Notes: a model not told the origin generated them from the sequence alone. A DNA stretch of 64,000 nucleotides from BOG-933 sp037132135 (GCA_037132135.1 JBAXPR010000004.1:1-64000), one strand, 5' to 3'. Positions 32,901 through 42,484 are shown, counted from the stretch's first letter. Numbers and translations are program-made.

Positions 32901-34178
32901 TCAAGCCTTGAGGATGCGGGTGCCGGCGTAGCTCGCGGCGCTGCCCAGCTGTTCCTCGATCCGGATCAGCTGGTTGTATTTGGCCAGGCGGTCCGAGCGA
33001 GAGAGCGAACCGGTCTTGATCTGGCCGCAGTTGGTGGCCACCGCGAGATCGGCGATCGTCGAGTCCTCGGTCTCGCCCGAGCGGTGGGAAAGCACGGCGG
33101 TATAGCCCGACTTGTGGGCGAGATCGACCGCTTCCAGGGTTTCGCTGAGGGTGCCGATCTGGTTGACCTTGACCAGGATCGAGTTGGCGGTGCCGGCCTT
33201 GATGCCCTGGGCCAGCCGCTTGGGATTGGTGACGAAGAGATCGTCGCCGACCAGCTGGGTCTTCTTGCCGATGGCCCGGGTCAGGGCGGCCCAGCCCTCC
33301 CAGTCATCCTCGGCCATGCCGTCCTCGATCGAGATGATCGGATAGCGGCCGACCAGGCTTTCATAATAGGCGACCATCTCGGCCGACGACAGAACCTTGC
33401 CTTCGCCCTCGAGATGATACTTGCCGTCCTTGAAGAACTCGGTCGAGGCGGAGTCGAGGGCAAGAAAGATGTCCTCGCCCGGCCGGTATCCCGCGCCCTC
33501 GATCGCCTTCAGCACGAAGCCGATGGCGTCCTCGGTCGAGGCGAGGTTGGGGGCAAAGCCGCCCTCGTCGCCGACGTTGGTGTTGTGACCGGCGTCCTTC
33601 AGCTTCTTCTTGAGGGAATGGAAGACTTCGGCGCCCATGCGGATGGCGTCGGCGACCGAACCGGCCGAGACCGGCATGATCATGAATTCCTGGATGTCGA
33701 TCGGGTTGTCGGCATGGGCGCCGCCGTTGATGATGTTCATCATAGGCACCGGCAAAACGTTGGCAAAGGCGCCGCCGACATAGCGATAGAGCGGCAGGCC
33801 GGCATCCATCGCCGCCGCCTTGGCCACCGCGAGGCTGACACCGAGAATGGCGTTGGCGCCGAGGCGGGCCTTGTTGGGCGTGCCGTCGAGTTCGATCATC
33901 ATCTGGTCGATTGCGATCTGGTCGGTGGCGTCGAGGCCGGAAAGGGCGTCGAACAACTCGCCATTGACCGACTCCACCGCCTTCAGCACCCCCTTGCCAA
34001 GATAGCGGGTCTTGTCGCCGTCGCGCAGCTCGTTGGCCTCATGGGCGCCGGTGGAAGCGCCCGAGGGCACGGCGGCGCGCCCTTCGGCCCCGGATTCCAG
34101 GGTCACATCGACCTCGACAGTCGGGTTGCCGCGGCTGTCCAGAATTTCACGGGCGTGGATGTCGGTAATCGCACTCAT
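32901..34178 (-). CDS. eno: Enolase
   Basis: It converts 2-phosphoglycerate to phosphoenolpyruvate. The 425-residue protein carries IHAREILDSRGNPTVEVDV, SGASTGAHEANELRDGD, the GDEGGFAPNL loop (catalytic Glu), LALDSASTEF, ISIEDGMAEDDWEGW, LVGDDLFVTNPKRL (catalytic Lys region), and the signature ILVKVNQIGTLSET, SHRSGETEDSTIADLAV. All catalytic residues are seen. The ATG at 34178 matches the family start. kdsA and pyrG follow the usual alphaproteobacterial order but are split from eno here by two inserted genes (34389-36132). Confidence 0.98.
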   Translation of the reverse strand: MSAITDIHAREILDSRGNPTVEVDVTLESGAEGRAAVPSGASTGAHEANELRDGDKTRYLGKGVLKAVESVNGELFDALSGLDATDQIAIDQMMIELDGTPNKARLGANAILGVSLAVAKAAAMDAGLPLYRYVGGAFANVLPVPMMNIINGGAHADNPIDIQEFMIMPVSAGSVADAIRMGAEVFHSLKKKLKDAGHNTNVGDEGGFAPNLASTEDAIGFVLKAIEGAGYRPGEDIFLALDSASTEFFKDGKYHLEGEGKVLSSAEMVAYYESLVGRYPIISIEDGMAEDDWEGWAALTRAIGKKTQLVGDDLFVTNPKRLAQGIKAGTANSILVKVNQIGTLSETLEAVDLAHKSGYTAVLSHRSGETEDSTIADLAVATNCGQIKTGSLSRSDRLAKYNQLIRIEEQLGSAASYAGTRILKA

Positions 34179-34388
34179 CGATCGGGCTCTCGCTGGCTGG
34201 GATGACGAATGCCGGGGACAGATAAACCCCCCACGGGGGCGAGGCAAGCCCGGATGATGTCGCAGCAGCCGCTCTGCCCAGAGTTTGGGCAGTCAGCCGG
34301 CGGTTGCCGCCTCTTTCGCCCTCATCGGCGTTGGGGTATAATCGGCCGGAAACGCGATCAAGAGGGGCAGTGCAGAAGGCAGACTCCC

Positions 34389-35261
34389 ATGCTCGACGGT
34401 ATCAATCGCGGCGCCACCGGCGCGCTTCCGGTGCACCCCGCCCCCGCCCGGATCCCGAGCCCCGGTGCGGCGCTGACCATCCCGCAGGTTTCGGTGCTCG
34501 CCGCCTGCCACGAGGAGTCGGTGAAGATTTCGGTGTCGGCCGATGCCATCACCGCCGCCGTCACCAGCACCACCGTGGTCGCCAGTGCCTACCTCGCCGA
34601 CAGCGGCGGTGCCAGCGCGGCCGAGATCGAAGCCCAGCGCGGCCAGCAGGCGCTCGGCACGATCACCCAGGCCAAGGGTGAGGCCGCACGCACGATGAAG
34701 GGCTTTTTGCGGCAGAAGCTGGAAGCCTACAAAAAACAGTTGCAGATCCTGCGTATCCTCGGCACCGACCCCCTGGAGATCGCCCGGGGCGGGGTGAAGA
34801 TCGCGCGGGGCGTCGCCGGCGCCGCCCGTGATTATGCCGCCGCCACCCTCGAGGAAAGGCGGGCCGGCATCTCGGAGTCCGCTGCCGCCACCGGGACCGG
34901 GGCGCAGGCCGGGGACGAGGCCGCCGCGCTCAAGGCCAAGGCCGACGCCGCTCCCCTCGACTCCACCGGAGACACTCCGGCCGACGCTCCGACTGACCCC
35001 GACGAGCGCTTCTTCTATGAAGCCTGCCGCATCTTGGGGCTGGCGCGAAAAACGCTGGTCCAGGCCCAGCAGGTCGACACCAGGGTAAACGGCAACGACC
35101 ACGCCAAAGAGTTCAAAAAGCTCAGAAAGCGCGAGGCCGACTTTGAGACCGCGGTCACCGGATCCTATGTCGCACTGAAAACCGGCGGCAGCCTCGGGGA
35201 GGTCGACGCTCTCCTGCGGGACAGCGACAGCGGCGGGGCGACCATCAGCACCCTGGTCTGA
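34389..35261 (+). CDS. Helix-rich hypothetical protein (290 aa)
   Basis: From ATG 34389 the protein has a Pro-rich start, a small-residue helical stretch (SVSADAITAAVTSTTVVASAYL, residues 40-61), and long amphipathic helices (EAARTMKGFLRQKLEAYKKQL, DPLEIARGGVKIARGVAGAARDY). An Ala/Asp-rich linker at about 175-210 precedes a second helical part (DERFFYEACRILGLARKTLVQAQ). No signal or clear TM. It is inserted between eno and kdsA in a normally conserved order, and opposite in strand. No family recognised. Confidence 0.55.
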   Translation: MLDGINRGATGALPVHPAPARIPSPGAALTIPQVSVLAACHEESVKISVSADAITAAVTSTTVVASAYLADSGGASAAEIEAQRGQQALGTITQAKGEAARTMKGFLRQKLEAYKKQLQILRILGTDPLEIARGGVKIARGVAGAARDYAAATLEERRAGISESAAATGTGAQAGDEAAALKAKADAAPLDSTGDTPADAPTDPDERFFYEACRILGLARKTLVQAQQVDTRVNGNDHAKEFKKLRKREADFETAVTGSYVALKTGGSLGEVDALLRDSDSGGATISTLV

Positions 35262-35286
35262 ACCCCGGCCCGGGCGATACCCGCGA

Positions 35287-36132
35287 TCAGTGAAAAAACA
35301 CCGCCGACGGTGTCGCCGCCGAGGGATCGTAGCGGTGCGCGGTGTCGGGATAGAGCCGGCGCACCAGCTTGAGATAGGCGCGGGTCTCGGCATAGGGCGG
35401 CACGCCGCGATGGCGGTCGACCGCGCCCTCGCCGGCGTTGTAGGCGGCCAGGGTCAGGGAGACGTCGCCGCGAAAATAGGCCAGCAGCCAGCGCAGATAG
35501 GCCATGCCGCCCCGGACGTTCTCCGTCGGGTCGAAAACGTCCTGTACGCCGAAACGTGCCGCGGTGGCCGGAATCAGCTGCATCAGTCCGGCGGCCTCCT
35601 TGGACGACACCGCGTCGGTGCGGTACGCCGACTCGACCTGGATCACCGCCAGCACCAGCCGGGGATCGAGGCCGTATTCGGGTGCCAGCCGCTCGACCAT
35701 GCCGACGATATCGGTCTCGGGCTCGATGATCGGCCGCACCGGCTCGAGATTGTCGCGGCACCAGGGCCGCACCCGGCCGATACTCCGCGGCACCTGCGCC
35801 CGCAACCGCACCGCCGCAGCATAGCCGCGCGAGGCCGAGGCCGCGATCCAGGAAAAGCCCATGCGCCGGTCCCGCGAGACGCCCATGCCAAAGAGATAGC
35901 GCCGGCCCAGCCGGTAGGCCGCCGCGGCATCGCCGCCCTCGGCCAGGGCGCAGTCGTGGGCGACCATGGTCCCGGTGTCGTCATAACTTCGGACCACCAG
36001 CCGCTCCTGTTTACCGTCAGAATCCTGTCCCAGGCTGCGCACCACGGCGCCGGCGACCGCGGCGCCGGGCGCGGCCAGAGCCGCCAGCACCTGCATCATC
36101 ACCAGCAGCCGGCCCCAGGCCCCCATCGGCAC
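35287..36132 (-). CDS. Soluble lytic transglycosylase (SLT family)
   Basis: It encodes 281 residues with a signal peptide (LLVMMQVLAALAAPGAAVAGA). A Sel1-like short repeat (DAAAAYRLGRRYLFGMGVSRD) precedes the SLT domain at about 150-270: YGLDPRLVLAVIQVESAYRTDAVSSKEAAGLMQLIPATA, with catalytic Glu in VESAYR, then NVRGGMAYLRWLL and LTLAAYNAGEGAVDRHRGVPPYAET. It cleaves peptidoglycan in the periplasm with 1,6-anhydro products. The start is GTG 36132 or ATG 36126. Confidence 0.93.
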   Translation of the reverse strand: MPMGAWGRLLVMMQVLAALAAPGAAVAGAVVRSLGQDSDGKQERLVVRSYDDTGTMVAHDCALAEGGDAAAAYRLGRRYLFGMGVSRDRRMGFSWIAASASRGYAAAVRLRAQVPRSIGRVRPWCRDNLEPVRPIIEPETDIVGMVERLAPEYGLDPRLVLAVIQVESAYRTDAVSSKEAAGLMQLIPATAARFGVQDVFDPTENVRGGMAYLRWLLAYFRGDVSLTLAAYNAGEGAVDRHRGVPPYAETRAYLKLVRRLYPDTAHRYDPSAATPSAVFFH

Positions 36133-36141
36133 ACTCCGCGT

Positions 36142-36990
36142 TCAGGCCAACGGCGGCAGCGGCCGGGCCTTGGCGATCCGGTCAAACTCAACCAGAGTCT
36201 CGAGAAGGCCGTACAACTCATTAATAGGAATCATATTTGGCCCGTCACTCGGGGCGCGATCGGGGCACTCGTGGGTTTCCAGGAACAGCCCGGCGACACC
36301 GATCGCCAGCGCCGCCCGCGCCAGCACCGGCACAAACTCCCGCTGCCCGCCCGAGGCACCGCCAAGACCGCCCGGTTGCTGCACCGAGTGGGTGGCGTCA
36401 TAGATCACCGGATAGCCCATCTTGGCCATGATCGGCAGCGAGCGCATGTCAGAGACCAGCGTATTATAGCCGAAGCTGGCGCCGCGCTCGCAGACCATGA
36501 TGGTGTCGTTGCCGGACTCTGAGAGCTTTTTCACGACGTTGGTCATGTCCCAGGGCGCCAGGAACTGCCCCTTTTTGACATTAACCGCCTTGCCGGTGCG
36601 CGCCGCCGCAATCAGAAGATCGGTCTGCCGGCAGAGGAAGGCCGGAATCTGCAGCACGTCGACCACTTCGGCCGCCGGGGCACACTGGCTGACCTCGTGA
36701 ACGTCGGTCAGCACCGGACAGCCGCGCACCTCACGGACCTCGGCCAGAATTTCCAAACCCTTAGCCATACCGACGCCGCGCGTCCCCGAGATCGAGGTGC
36801 GGTTGGCCTTGTCGAACGAGGATTTATAGACCAGCCCGATCCCCAGCTTGCCGGTAATCTCGACCAGCGCCTGACTGATCTCGAGGGCGTGCTGCCGGCT
36901 CTCCAGCTGACACGGCCCGGCGATCAGCGAAAACGGCCGGTCATTGGCGAAGGCGACGGAGCCGATGGTGACGGTGCGGGGGGCGGTCAT
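36142..36990 (-). CDS. kdsA: 3-deoxy-8-phosphooctulonate synthase (KDO 8-P synthase)
   Basis: It condenses PEP and arabinose 5-phosphate for LPS KDO. Motifs: FSLIAGPCQLESRQHALE, YKSSFDKANRTS, GVGMAKGLEIL, VLTDVHEVSQ, VLQIPAFLCRQTDLL, VNVKKGQFLAPWDM, CERGASFGYNTLVSDMRS, and DATHSVQQPGG. The N-terminal metal Cys of the metal-dependent class is replaced by the text AGPCQLE with Cys at residue 27, so it could be a metal-dependent form. It is 282 residues, 59 bp from the small gene upstream. Confidence 0.97.
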   Translation of the reverse strand: MTAPRTVTIGSVAFANDRPFSLIAGPCQLESRQHALEISQALVEITGKLGIGLVYKSSFDKANRTSISGTRGVGMAKGLEILAEVREVRGCPVLTDVHEVSQCAPAAEVVDVLQIPAFLCRQTDLLIAAARTGKAVNVKKGQFLAPWDMTNVVKKLSESGNDTIMVCERGASFGYNTLVSDMRSLPIMAKMGYPVIYDATHSVQQPGGLGGASGGQREFVPVLARAALAIGVAGLFLETHECPDRAPSDGPNMIPINELYGLLETLVEFDRIAKARPLPPLA

Positions 36991-37049
36991 GGCGTTGAGG
37001 ACAACTCGCTTTCAGGCATTGAGGGGTTAAGGTCAGGGAGGACCATCGG

Positions 37050-37361
37050 TTATCCGCGCGCCCCCCCGGCCCATGGCGGTGTTACCGGGGCCATGAGGGC
37101 GCCGAAGCGCTGATCCATCGATTGCAGCCGGGTCAGCATAATTGCCTGCTGGCCTTTGACCTCGCGCAAGTCGCAGTCGGTGGCGTGGATGCGGGCTTCA
37201 ATGCCGTCCAGCCGCTTGCCGTGAACGGCCAGAATGCCGATCACCTCAACCAAGCGGGCGTTGGTCTGGTCGATCTTCGCATTTGTTTCGTTGACGCGAC
37301 AATTGACATGCCCCGCCATGGCTTCGACCGCCGCCATGATGTCGTGGTTGGAAACAGCCAT
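37050..37361 (-). CDS. Small coiled-coil protein (103 aa) between pyrG and kdsA
   Basis: The ATG at 37361 starts a helical protein with several polar coils (VNETNAKIDQTNARLVEVIG, HGKRLDGIEARIHATDCDLREV, QAIMLTRLQSMDQRFGALM) and a short Pro/Gly tail. No TM. Many alphaproteobacteria have pyrG directly next to kdsA, so this is an insertion. It looks like other phage- or DUF-type coiled-coil proteins used as spacers, but no function can be assigned. Confidence 0.45.
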   Translation of the reverse strand: MAVSNHDIMAAVEAMAGHVNCRVNETNAKIDQTNARLVEVIGILAVHGKRLDGIEARIHATDCDLREVKGQQAIMLTRLQSMDQRFGALMAPVTPPWAGGARG

Positions 37362-37418
37362 CGATGCCTCCCTGCCCGCCTGTCGATCATCCGCCCGACG
37401 ACAAGCCGAGTCAACGGC

Positions 37419-39047
37419 TCACACCAACCGGCTCTGCTCCACCGCGCCGCGAATGAAGTCCTTGAACAACGGATGGGGCTCGAAGGGGCGGGATTTCAAC
37501 TCGGGATGGAACTGGACGCCGACGAACCACGGGTGATCGACCCGTTCGACGATTTCCGGCAATTCGCCATCGGGCGAGAGGCCTGAGAAACAGAGGCCGA
37601 CCTCTTCCAAGCGCTGCTTGAGGTGGATGTTGACCTCATAGCGATGACGGTGACGCTCGGCGATCTCGGCATGGCCATAAATCTCCTGGGCGCGGCTGCC
37701 CCCGCGCAAAAAGGCCGGGTAGGCCCCGAGCCGCATGGTGCCGCCGAGATCGCTGCTGGCCTCGCGCCGTTCCACCTCGTTACCGCGGGTCCACTCGGTC
37801 ATCAGGCCGATCACGGGATCGTGGTTGCGCTGGAACTCCGAAGACCCGGCATTGGGCATGCCGGCCAGGTTGCGCGCCGCCTCGATCACCGCCATCTGCA
37901 TGCCGAAACAGATGCCGAAATAGGGGATCTTGCGCTCGCGGGCGAACTGGGCGGCCCGGATCATGCCCTCGGTGCCGCGCTCGCCAAAGCCGCCGGGGAC
38001 CAGGATGCCGTGAACGCCCTCGAGATAATGGATGGTGTTCTCGGACTCAAAAATCTCCGAGTCCAGCCACTTGATGTCAACCCGGACATTGTTGGCGATG
38101 CCGCCGTGGGCCAGCGCCTCGACCAGCGACTTGTAGCTGTCTTTCAGCGCGGTGTATTTGCCGACGATGGCGATGGTGACCGCGCCCTCGGGGCCGCGTA
38201 CCCGGCGCGCCACCTCGCGCCAGCGCGTGAGATCGGGTTCCTGATCGGTGGGCAGGCCGAAATAGGCCAGCACCGACTGATCAAAGCCCTGCTCGTGGTA
38301 GCTGATCGGCACGTGATAGATGGTGTCGACGTCGAGCGCCGCGATCACCCGCTCCTGGCGGATGTTGCAAAAGAGCGCGATCTTGCGCCGCTCGGCCTCG
38401 GGGATCGGCCGGTCGGCCCGGCACAGCAGCACCTGGGGCTGAATCCCCACCGACAACAGTTCCTTGACCGAATGCTGGGTCGGTTTGGTCTTGAGTTCGC
38501 CCGCGGTCGGAATGTAGGGCAGGAGAGTCAGGTGGACGAAGAGCGCCCGCTCCGGCCCGACCTCGTTGCCGAACTGGCGGATGGCTTCGAGAAACGGCAG
38601 GCTCTCGATGTCGCCGACGGTGCCGCCGATCTCGCAGAGCACGAAATCCTCGCCCGAGAGATCGGCGCCGATGAAGTCCTTGATCTCGTCGGTAACGTGG
38701 GGAATCACCTGCACCGTGGCGCCGAGATAATCGCCCCGGCGCTCCTTGGCGATCACCTGGGAATAAATGCGCCCGGTGGTGATGTTGTCGCTCTTGCGCG
38801 CCGAAACGCCGGTGAAGCGCTCGTAATGCCCGAGGTCAAGATCGGTCTCGGCGCCGTCGTCGGTGACGAAGACCTCGCCGTGCTGATACGGGCTCATGGT
38901 ACCGGGATCAACGTTGAGGTAAGGGTCGAGCTTACGCAGACGCACCGAATAGCCGCGCGCCTGGAGCAGCGCCCCCAGCGCCGCCGAGGCCAGCCCCTTG
39001 CCCAGCGACGAAACCACACCACCGGTGATGAAGATGAAACGGGTCAT
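37419..39047 (-). CDS. pyrG: CTP synthase (glutamine-hydrolysing)
   Basis: The N-terminal synthetase domain (residues 1-270) has FIFITGGVVSSLGKGLASAALG, LDPYLNVDPGTMSPYQHGEVFVTDDGAETDLDLGHYERF, and the C-terminal glutamine amidotransferase domain has GGFGERGTEGMI, FGICFGMQMAVIEAARN (catalytic Cys) and VGVQFHPELKSRPFEPHPLF (catalytic His/Glu). The length of 542 residues is standard. It lies 20 bp downstream of secG. Confidence 0.98.
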   Translation of the reverse strand: MTRFIFITGGVVSSLGKGLASAALGALLQARGYSVRLRKLDPYLNVDPGTMSPYQHGEVFVTDDGAETDLDLGHYERFTGVSARKSDNITTGRIYSQVIAKERRGDYLGATVQVIPHVTDEIKDFIGADLSGEDFVLCEIGGTVGDIESLPFLEAIRQFGNEVGPERALFVHLTLLPYIPTAGELKTKPTQHSVKELLSVGIQPQVLLCRADRPIPEAERRKIALFCNIRQERVIAALDVDTIYHVPISYHEQGFDQSVLAYFGLPTDQEPDLTRWREVARRVRGPEGAVTIAIVGKYTALKDSYKSLVEALAHGGIANNVRVDIKWLDSEIFESENTIHYLEGVHGILVPGGFGERGTEGMIRAAQFARERKIPYFGICFGMQMAVIEAARNLAGMPNAGSSEFQRNHDPVIGLMTEWTRGNEVERREASSDLGGTMRLGAYPAFLRGGSRAQEIYGHAEIAERHRHRYEVNIHLKQRLEEVGLCFSGLSPDGELPEIVERVDHPWFVGVQFHPELKSRPFEPHPLFKDFIRGAVEQSRLV

Positions 39048-39067
39048 GGGCCGTTACTGCAGGATAC

Positions 39068-39427
39068 TCACTGGGCGACCGGGGCGGCGGGCTTGGCCGG
39101 CTCGGGCGGCACGGCCGGTGCCGCGGGAGCGAGCGGGGCGGCCGGCTCAACCGGCCGTTCGGCCGCGGGCACGGTATCGATGATCGAGGTCGGAGCATTG
39201 TGGCGGCCGGCCATGATCGCCAGCACGACGCTGGTCAGCATGAAGCTGCCGGCCAGAATCGCCGTGGTCCGGGTCAGCAGGTTGGCGGTGCTGCGCGCGG
39301 TCATCATGCCGCCGAGTCCGCCGCCACCGCCGATACCGAGGCCGCCGCCCTCCGACTTCTGGATCAGGATGACGCCAACCAGCGACACCGCGATCAGCAA
39401 ATGAATCACCAGCACCACCGTTTCCAT
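39068..39427 (-). CDS. secG: Preprotein translocase subunit SecG
   Basis: It encodes 119 residues, an inner membrane subunit of SecYEG. Two TM segments (VVLVIHLLIAVSLVGVILIQ and TTAILAGSFMLTSVVLAIM) flank the conserved loop QKSEGGGLGIGGG and LGGMMTARSTANLLTRTTA. A Pro/Ala-rich C-terminal tail of about 40 residues follows, common in alphaproteobacteria. It is 20 bp upstream of pyrG and 108 bp downstream of tpiA. Confidence 0.95.
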   Translation of the reverse strand: METVVLVIHLLIAVSLVGVILIQKSEGGGLGIGGGGGLGGMMTARSTANLLTRTTAILAGSFMLTSVVLAIMAGRHNAPTSIIDTVPAAERPVEPAAPLAPAAPAVPPEPAKPAAPVAQ

Positions 39428-39535
39428 GGCTCGCCCTTAGAGTCTGATAGTGAAACCCGCAAACACGACAAATCGCGGTCGCGCTGACGCGGCCGCGGAT
39501 CATCACGCTGTCTTAAACAATCGCGACGGCAAGCG

Positions 39536-40291
39536 CTAGCGGCAACTCGTCGCGATGCCCCAGAAATCTTCAACCTTGAGGCTGGCTCCGCCGACCAGTG
39601 CCCCGTCGACGTCGGGAACCGCCATCAGCTCGGCGGCATTGGAGGGCTTGACCGAACCGCCATAAAGGATGCGCACGGCAGCCCCGCTCGGCAGCCGCGT
39701 CACCAGATCCGCGCGGATCAGGGCGTGAATGCCGGCGACGTCGTCCGGGGTGGCGGTACGGCCGGTGCCGATCGCCCACACCGGCTCATAGGCGATCACG
39801 GTGTTGGCTGCGCCGGCCCCGGCGGGAATCGAGCCGGCCAGCTGGCCGCCGACCACCGCCGCCGCCTGCCCGGCTTCGCGCTGCTCCAGGGTTTCCCCGA
39901 CGCAGATGATTGCGATCAGGCCCGCGGCATGAGCTGCAGCCGCCTTGGCCGCGACCAGGGCGTCGGGCTCCCGGTGATCCTGGCGGCGCTCGGAGTGGCC
40001 GACGATGACGTAGCCGCAGCCGGCTTCGGCAAGCATCGCGGCGCTGATGTCGCCGGTGTGGGCGCCGCTGGCCTTGGGATGGCAGTCCTGCCCGCCGAGC
40101 GCGACGCCGCTGCCCTTGACCGCCGCGGCCACCGGCCAGATCAGGGTCGCGGGCGGGCAGACCAGCAGATCGAAGCCGACCGCGCCGGCGGCACTCAGCT
40201 TCGCGGCCAGACCGGCCGCCAGCGTCACGCCGTCGGCACGGAGCCCGTTCATCTTCCAGTTTCCCGCAATCAGCTTCCGTCGTCCGCTCAT
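39536..40291 (-). CDS. tpiA: Triose-phosphate isomerase
   Basis: It interconverts dihydroxyacetone phosphate and glyceraldehyde 3-phosphate. Motifs: KLIAGNWKMNGL, GHSERRQDHREPD (catalytic His), IAYEPVWAIGTGRTATPDD (catalytic Glu), RILYGGSVKPSNAAELM. The variant HRE in place of the common loop text RR-Y-F/H is tolerated. 251 residues is typical. It is cotranscribed with secG in the usual order. Confidence 0.97.
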   Translation of the reverse strand: MSGRRKLIAGNWKMNGLRADGVTLAAGLAAKLSAAGAVGFDLLVCPPATLIWPVAAAVKGSGVALGGQDCHPKASGAHTGDISAAMLAEAGCGYVIVGHSERRQDHREPDALVAAKAAAAHAAGLIAIICVGETLEQREAGQAAAVVGGQLAGSIPAGAGAANTVIAYEPVWAIGTGRTATPDDVAGIHALIRADLVTRLPSGAAVRILYGGSVKPSNAAELMAVPDVDGALVGGASLKVEDFWGIATSCR

Positions 40292-40368
40292 GACCGCACC
40301 CCTTGCCCGTGTCCGGAGGTTTCCGCCGGTGTTCTACAAGGTGGCGCCGCCGCGGCCAAGTGCGGAAA

Positions 40369-40521
40369 TCACCGCGGCGGCGGCTCGCCGGCCGGCGTCT
40401 TGGTGCAGCCGCCATCGCAGCCGCCGCACGCCGGTTTTTCGGCTGCGGGGGCGAACCAGCGCCGGAGCAGCCAGACCGCGACCACCGCGACCGCGCCATA
40501 AGCAATCACCTGTTGGGTCAT
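40369..40521 (-). CDS. FeoB-associated Cys-rich membrane mini-protein
   Basis: It encodes 50 residues. One TM helix (VIAYGAVAVVAVWLLRRWF) is followed by a CGGCDGGC cluster. This is the pattern of the FeoB-associated family (PF12669), small proteins encoded after feoB. It starts with ATG 40521, 34 bp after the feoB stop, so it is part of the feo operon. Role unproven; metal binding through Cys is likely. Confidence 0.8.
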   Translation of the reverse strand: MTQQVIAYGAVAVVAVWLLRRWFAPAAEKPACGGCDGGCTKTPAGEPPPR

Positions 40522-40555
40522 CACCGTTCCTCCTTCCGGTTGTTGCCGTACCGTG

Positions 40556-42442
40556 TCATCCGAGCGCCCAGCTGGCGATCCGGAAGGTGGCGAAGGCCGA
40601 GAGATAAGCCAGCGCCAGCATATAGGCGACCTGAACCGCCGCCCAGCCCCAGGAATTGGTTTCGCGCTTGACCACCGCGATGGTGGCGGCGCACTGGGGC
40701 GCAAAGACATACCAGGCGAGCAGCGCGAGCGCGGTCGGCACGCTCCAGGAGCGGGCCAGCGCCTCGGCCAGGGTCGCGCCCTCGCCGCCGCTGACGGCAT
40801 AGATCGTACCCAGCGTCGCCACCGCGACCTCGCGCGCCGCCATGCCCGGGATCAGCGCCACCGCGATCTGCCAGGTGAAACCGAGCGGGGCCAGCAGCGG
40901 CTCCAGGAAACGGCCGGCGATGCCGGCGATGCTGTAGGCGATCGCGGGACCGTCGGCGCCTTCGGGCGCGCCGGGGAATGTGGCCAGGAACCAGATCACC
41001 ACCATCAGACTGAAGATCACCGTGCCGGCCCGGACCAAAAACACCTTGGCCCGTTCATAAAGGCCGAGGGCGATGTTGCGCGGGCTGGGCAGCTTGTAGG
41101 TCGGCAGTTCCAGCAGCAGCGGCTCGCGCTGACCCTTGAAGAGGGTGCGCTTGAGCACGAAGGCCACCCCCAGCGCCGAAACGATGCCGGCGGCAAACAG
41201 GCAGAACATCACCAGCCCCTGCAACCCGACCCGGCCGCCCAACACCGCGGTATCGGGAATGAAGGCCGCAATCAGCAGGGCATAGACCGGCAGCCGCGCC
41301 GAACAGGTCATCAGAGGCGCAATCAGGATGGTGGCAAGGCGGTCCTCGCGATTGTCGATCGTACGGGCGGCCATGATCCCGGGCACGGCGCAGGCGAAGC
41401 TCGAGAGCAGCGGAATGAAGGCCCGGCCATGGAGACCGACGCCGCCCATCAGGCGGTCGAGCAGAAAGGCGGCCCGGGCAAGATAGCCGCTGTCTTCAAG
41501 CAGCAGGATGAAGAGGAACAGGATCAGAATCTGGGGCAGGAAGATCACGACGCTGCCAACTCCGGCGATCACGCCATCGGCGATCAGGCTGCGCAGCGGC
41601 CCCTCGGCCATCACCCCCAGCACCCAGCCCTGAAGCCCGGTGACGCCGCCATTGATCAGCTCCATCGGCAGCTTGGCCCAGGTGAACACGGCCTGAAACA
41701 TCAAGAACAGCACCAGCAGCAGGCTGGCCAGCCCGAGGGTCGGGTGCAGCAGCACGGCATCGATGCGGCGGGTGACCTCGGCCGGGCGCCCGGCCCGGAC
41801 CCCGGCGGCCAGGATCAGCCGCCCGACCTCGCGGTAAAGCTCGCGCAGCTCGGCCGCGCCCGGCTCGCGCCACACCGGCGGCGCCGCAGCCACCCCGGCG
41901 CCGGCCCGGTCCTGGGCATCGGCGGCGCGGTCAATCTCGGCCAGCAGGTGATGCACGCTGTCACGGCGGATCGCCACCGTCCGCACCACCGGCACCGCCA
42001 GCACCCGCGAGAGTTCGGCGCAATCGATGCCGTAGCCGCGGCGCTCGGCGACATCCATCATGTTGAGCGCCAGCACCACCGGCAGCCCGAGCGCCCGCAC
42101 TTCGAGCACCAGCCGCAGATGCAGCCGCAGATTGGTGGCATCGGCGACGCAGACCACGATATCGGGCACCGCCTCACCGGCCTGCCGGCCGAGCAGAACG
42201 TCGCGGGTCACCGCCTCGTCGGGACTGCGGGCGCGCAGGCTGTAGGTCCCGGGCAGATCAAGCAGCCGGGCCGAACGGCCGGCGGGGGTGATGAAGCCGC
42301 CTTCCTTGCGCTCGACGGTAACGCCCGGATAGTTGGCCACCTTCTGACGGCTGCCGGTCAGCGCATTGAACAACGCGCTCTTGCCGCAGTTTGGAATGCC
42401 GACCAGGGCGATGCGGGGCTGGCGGGGGGCAGGTTCGGTCAT
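40556..42442 (-). CDS. feoB: Ferrous iron transporter FeoB
   Basis: Inner membrane Fe(II) transporter. The N-terminal G domain has IALVGIPNCGKSALFNALTG, the switch text NYPGVTVERKEG, LLDLPGTYSL and LNMMDVAE; the C-terminal membrane domain has about eight helices with the paired gate blocks (RAAFLLDRLMGGVGLHGRAFIPLLSSF; ALIPGMAAREVAVATLGTIY). The length is 628 residues from ATG 42442, or 639 from 42475. The cluster order is feoA-feoB-Cys-rich protein, with feoA 42 bp upstream. Confidence 0.97.
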   Translation of the reverse strand: MTEPAPRQPRIALVGIPNCGKSALFNALTGSRQKVANYPGVTVERKEGGFITPAGRSARLLDLPGTYSLRARSPDEAVTRDVLLGRQAGEAVPDIVVCVADATNLRLHLRLVLEVRALGLPVVLALNMMDVAERRGYGIDCAELSRVLAVPVVRTVAIRRDSVHHLLAEIDRAADAQDRAGAGVAAAPPVWREPGAAELRELYREVGRLILAAGVRAGRPAEVTRRIDAVLLHPTLGLASLLLVLFLMFQAVFTWAKLPMELINGGVTGLQGWVLGVMAEGPLRSLIADGVIAGVGSVVIFLPQILILFLFILLLEDSGYLARAAFLLDRLMGGVGLHGRAFIPLLSSFACAVPGIMAARTIDNREDRLATILIAPLMTCSARLPVYALLIAAFIPDTAVLGGRVGLQGLVMFCLFAAGIVSALGVAFVLKRTLFKGQREPLLLELPTYKLPSPRNIALGLYERAKVFLVRAGTVIFSLMVVIWFLATFPGAPEGADGPAIAYSIAGIAGRFLEPLLAPLGFTWQIAVALIPGMAAREVAVATLGTIYAVSGGEGATLAEALARSWSVPTALALLAWYVFAPQCAATIAVVKRETNSWGWAAVQVAYMLALAYLSAFATFRIASWALG

Positions 42443-42484
42443 TGATGGTCCGGTTTCCTCGGCGCTCGGGCACAATCCCCCGGC

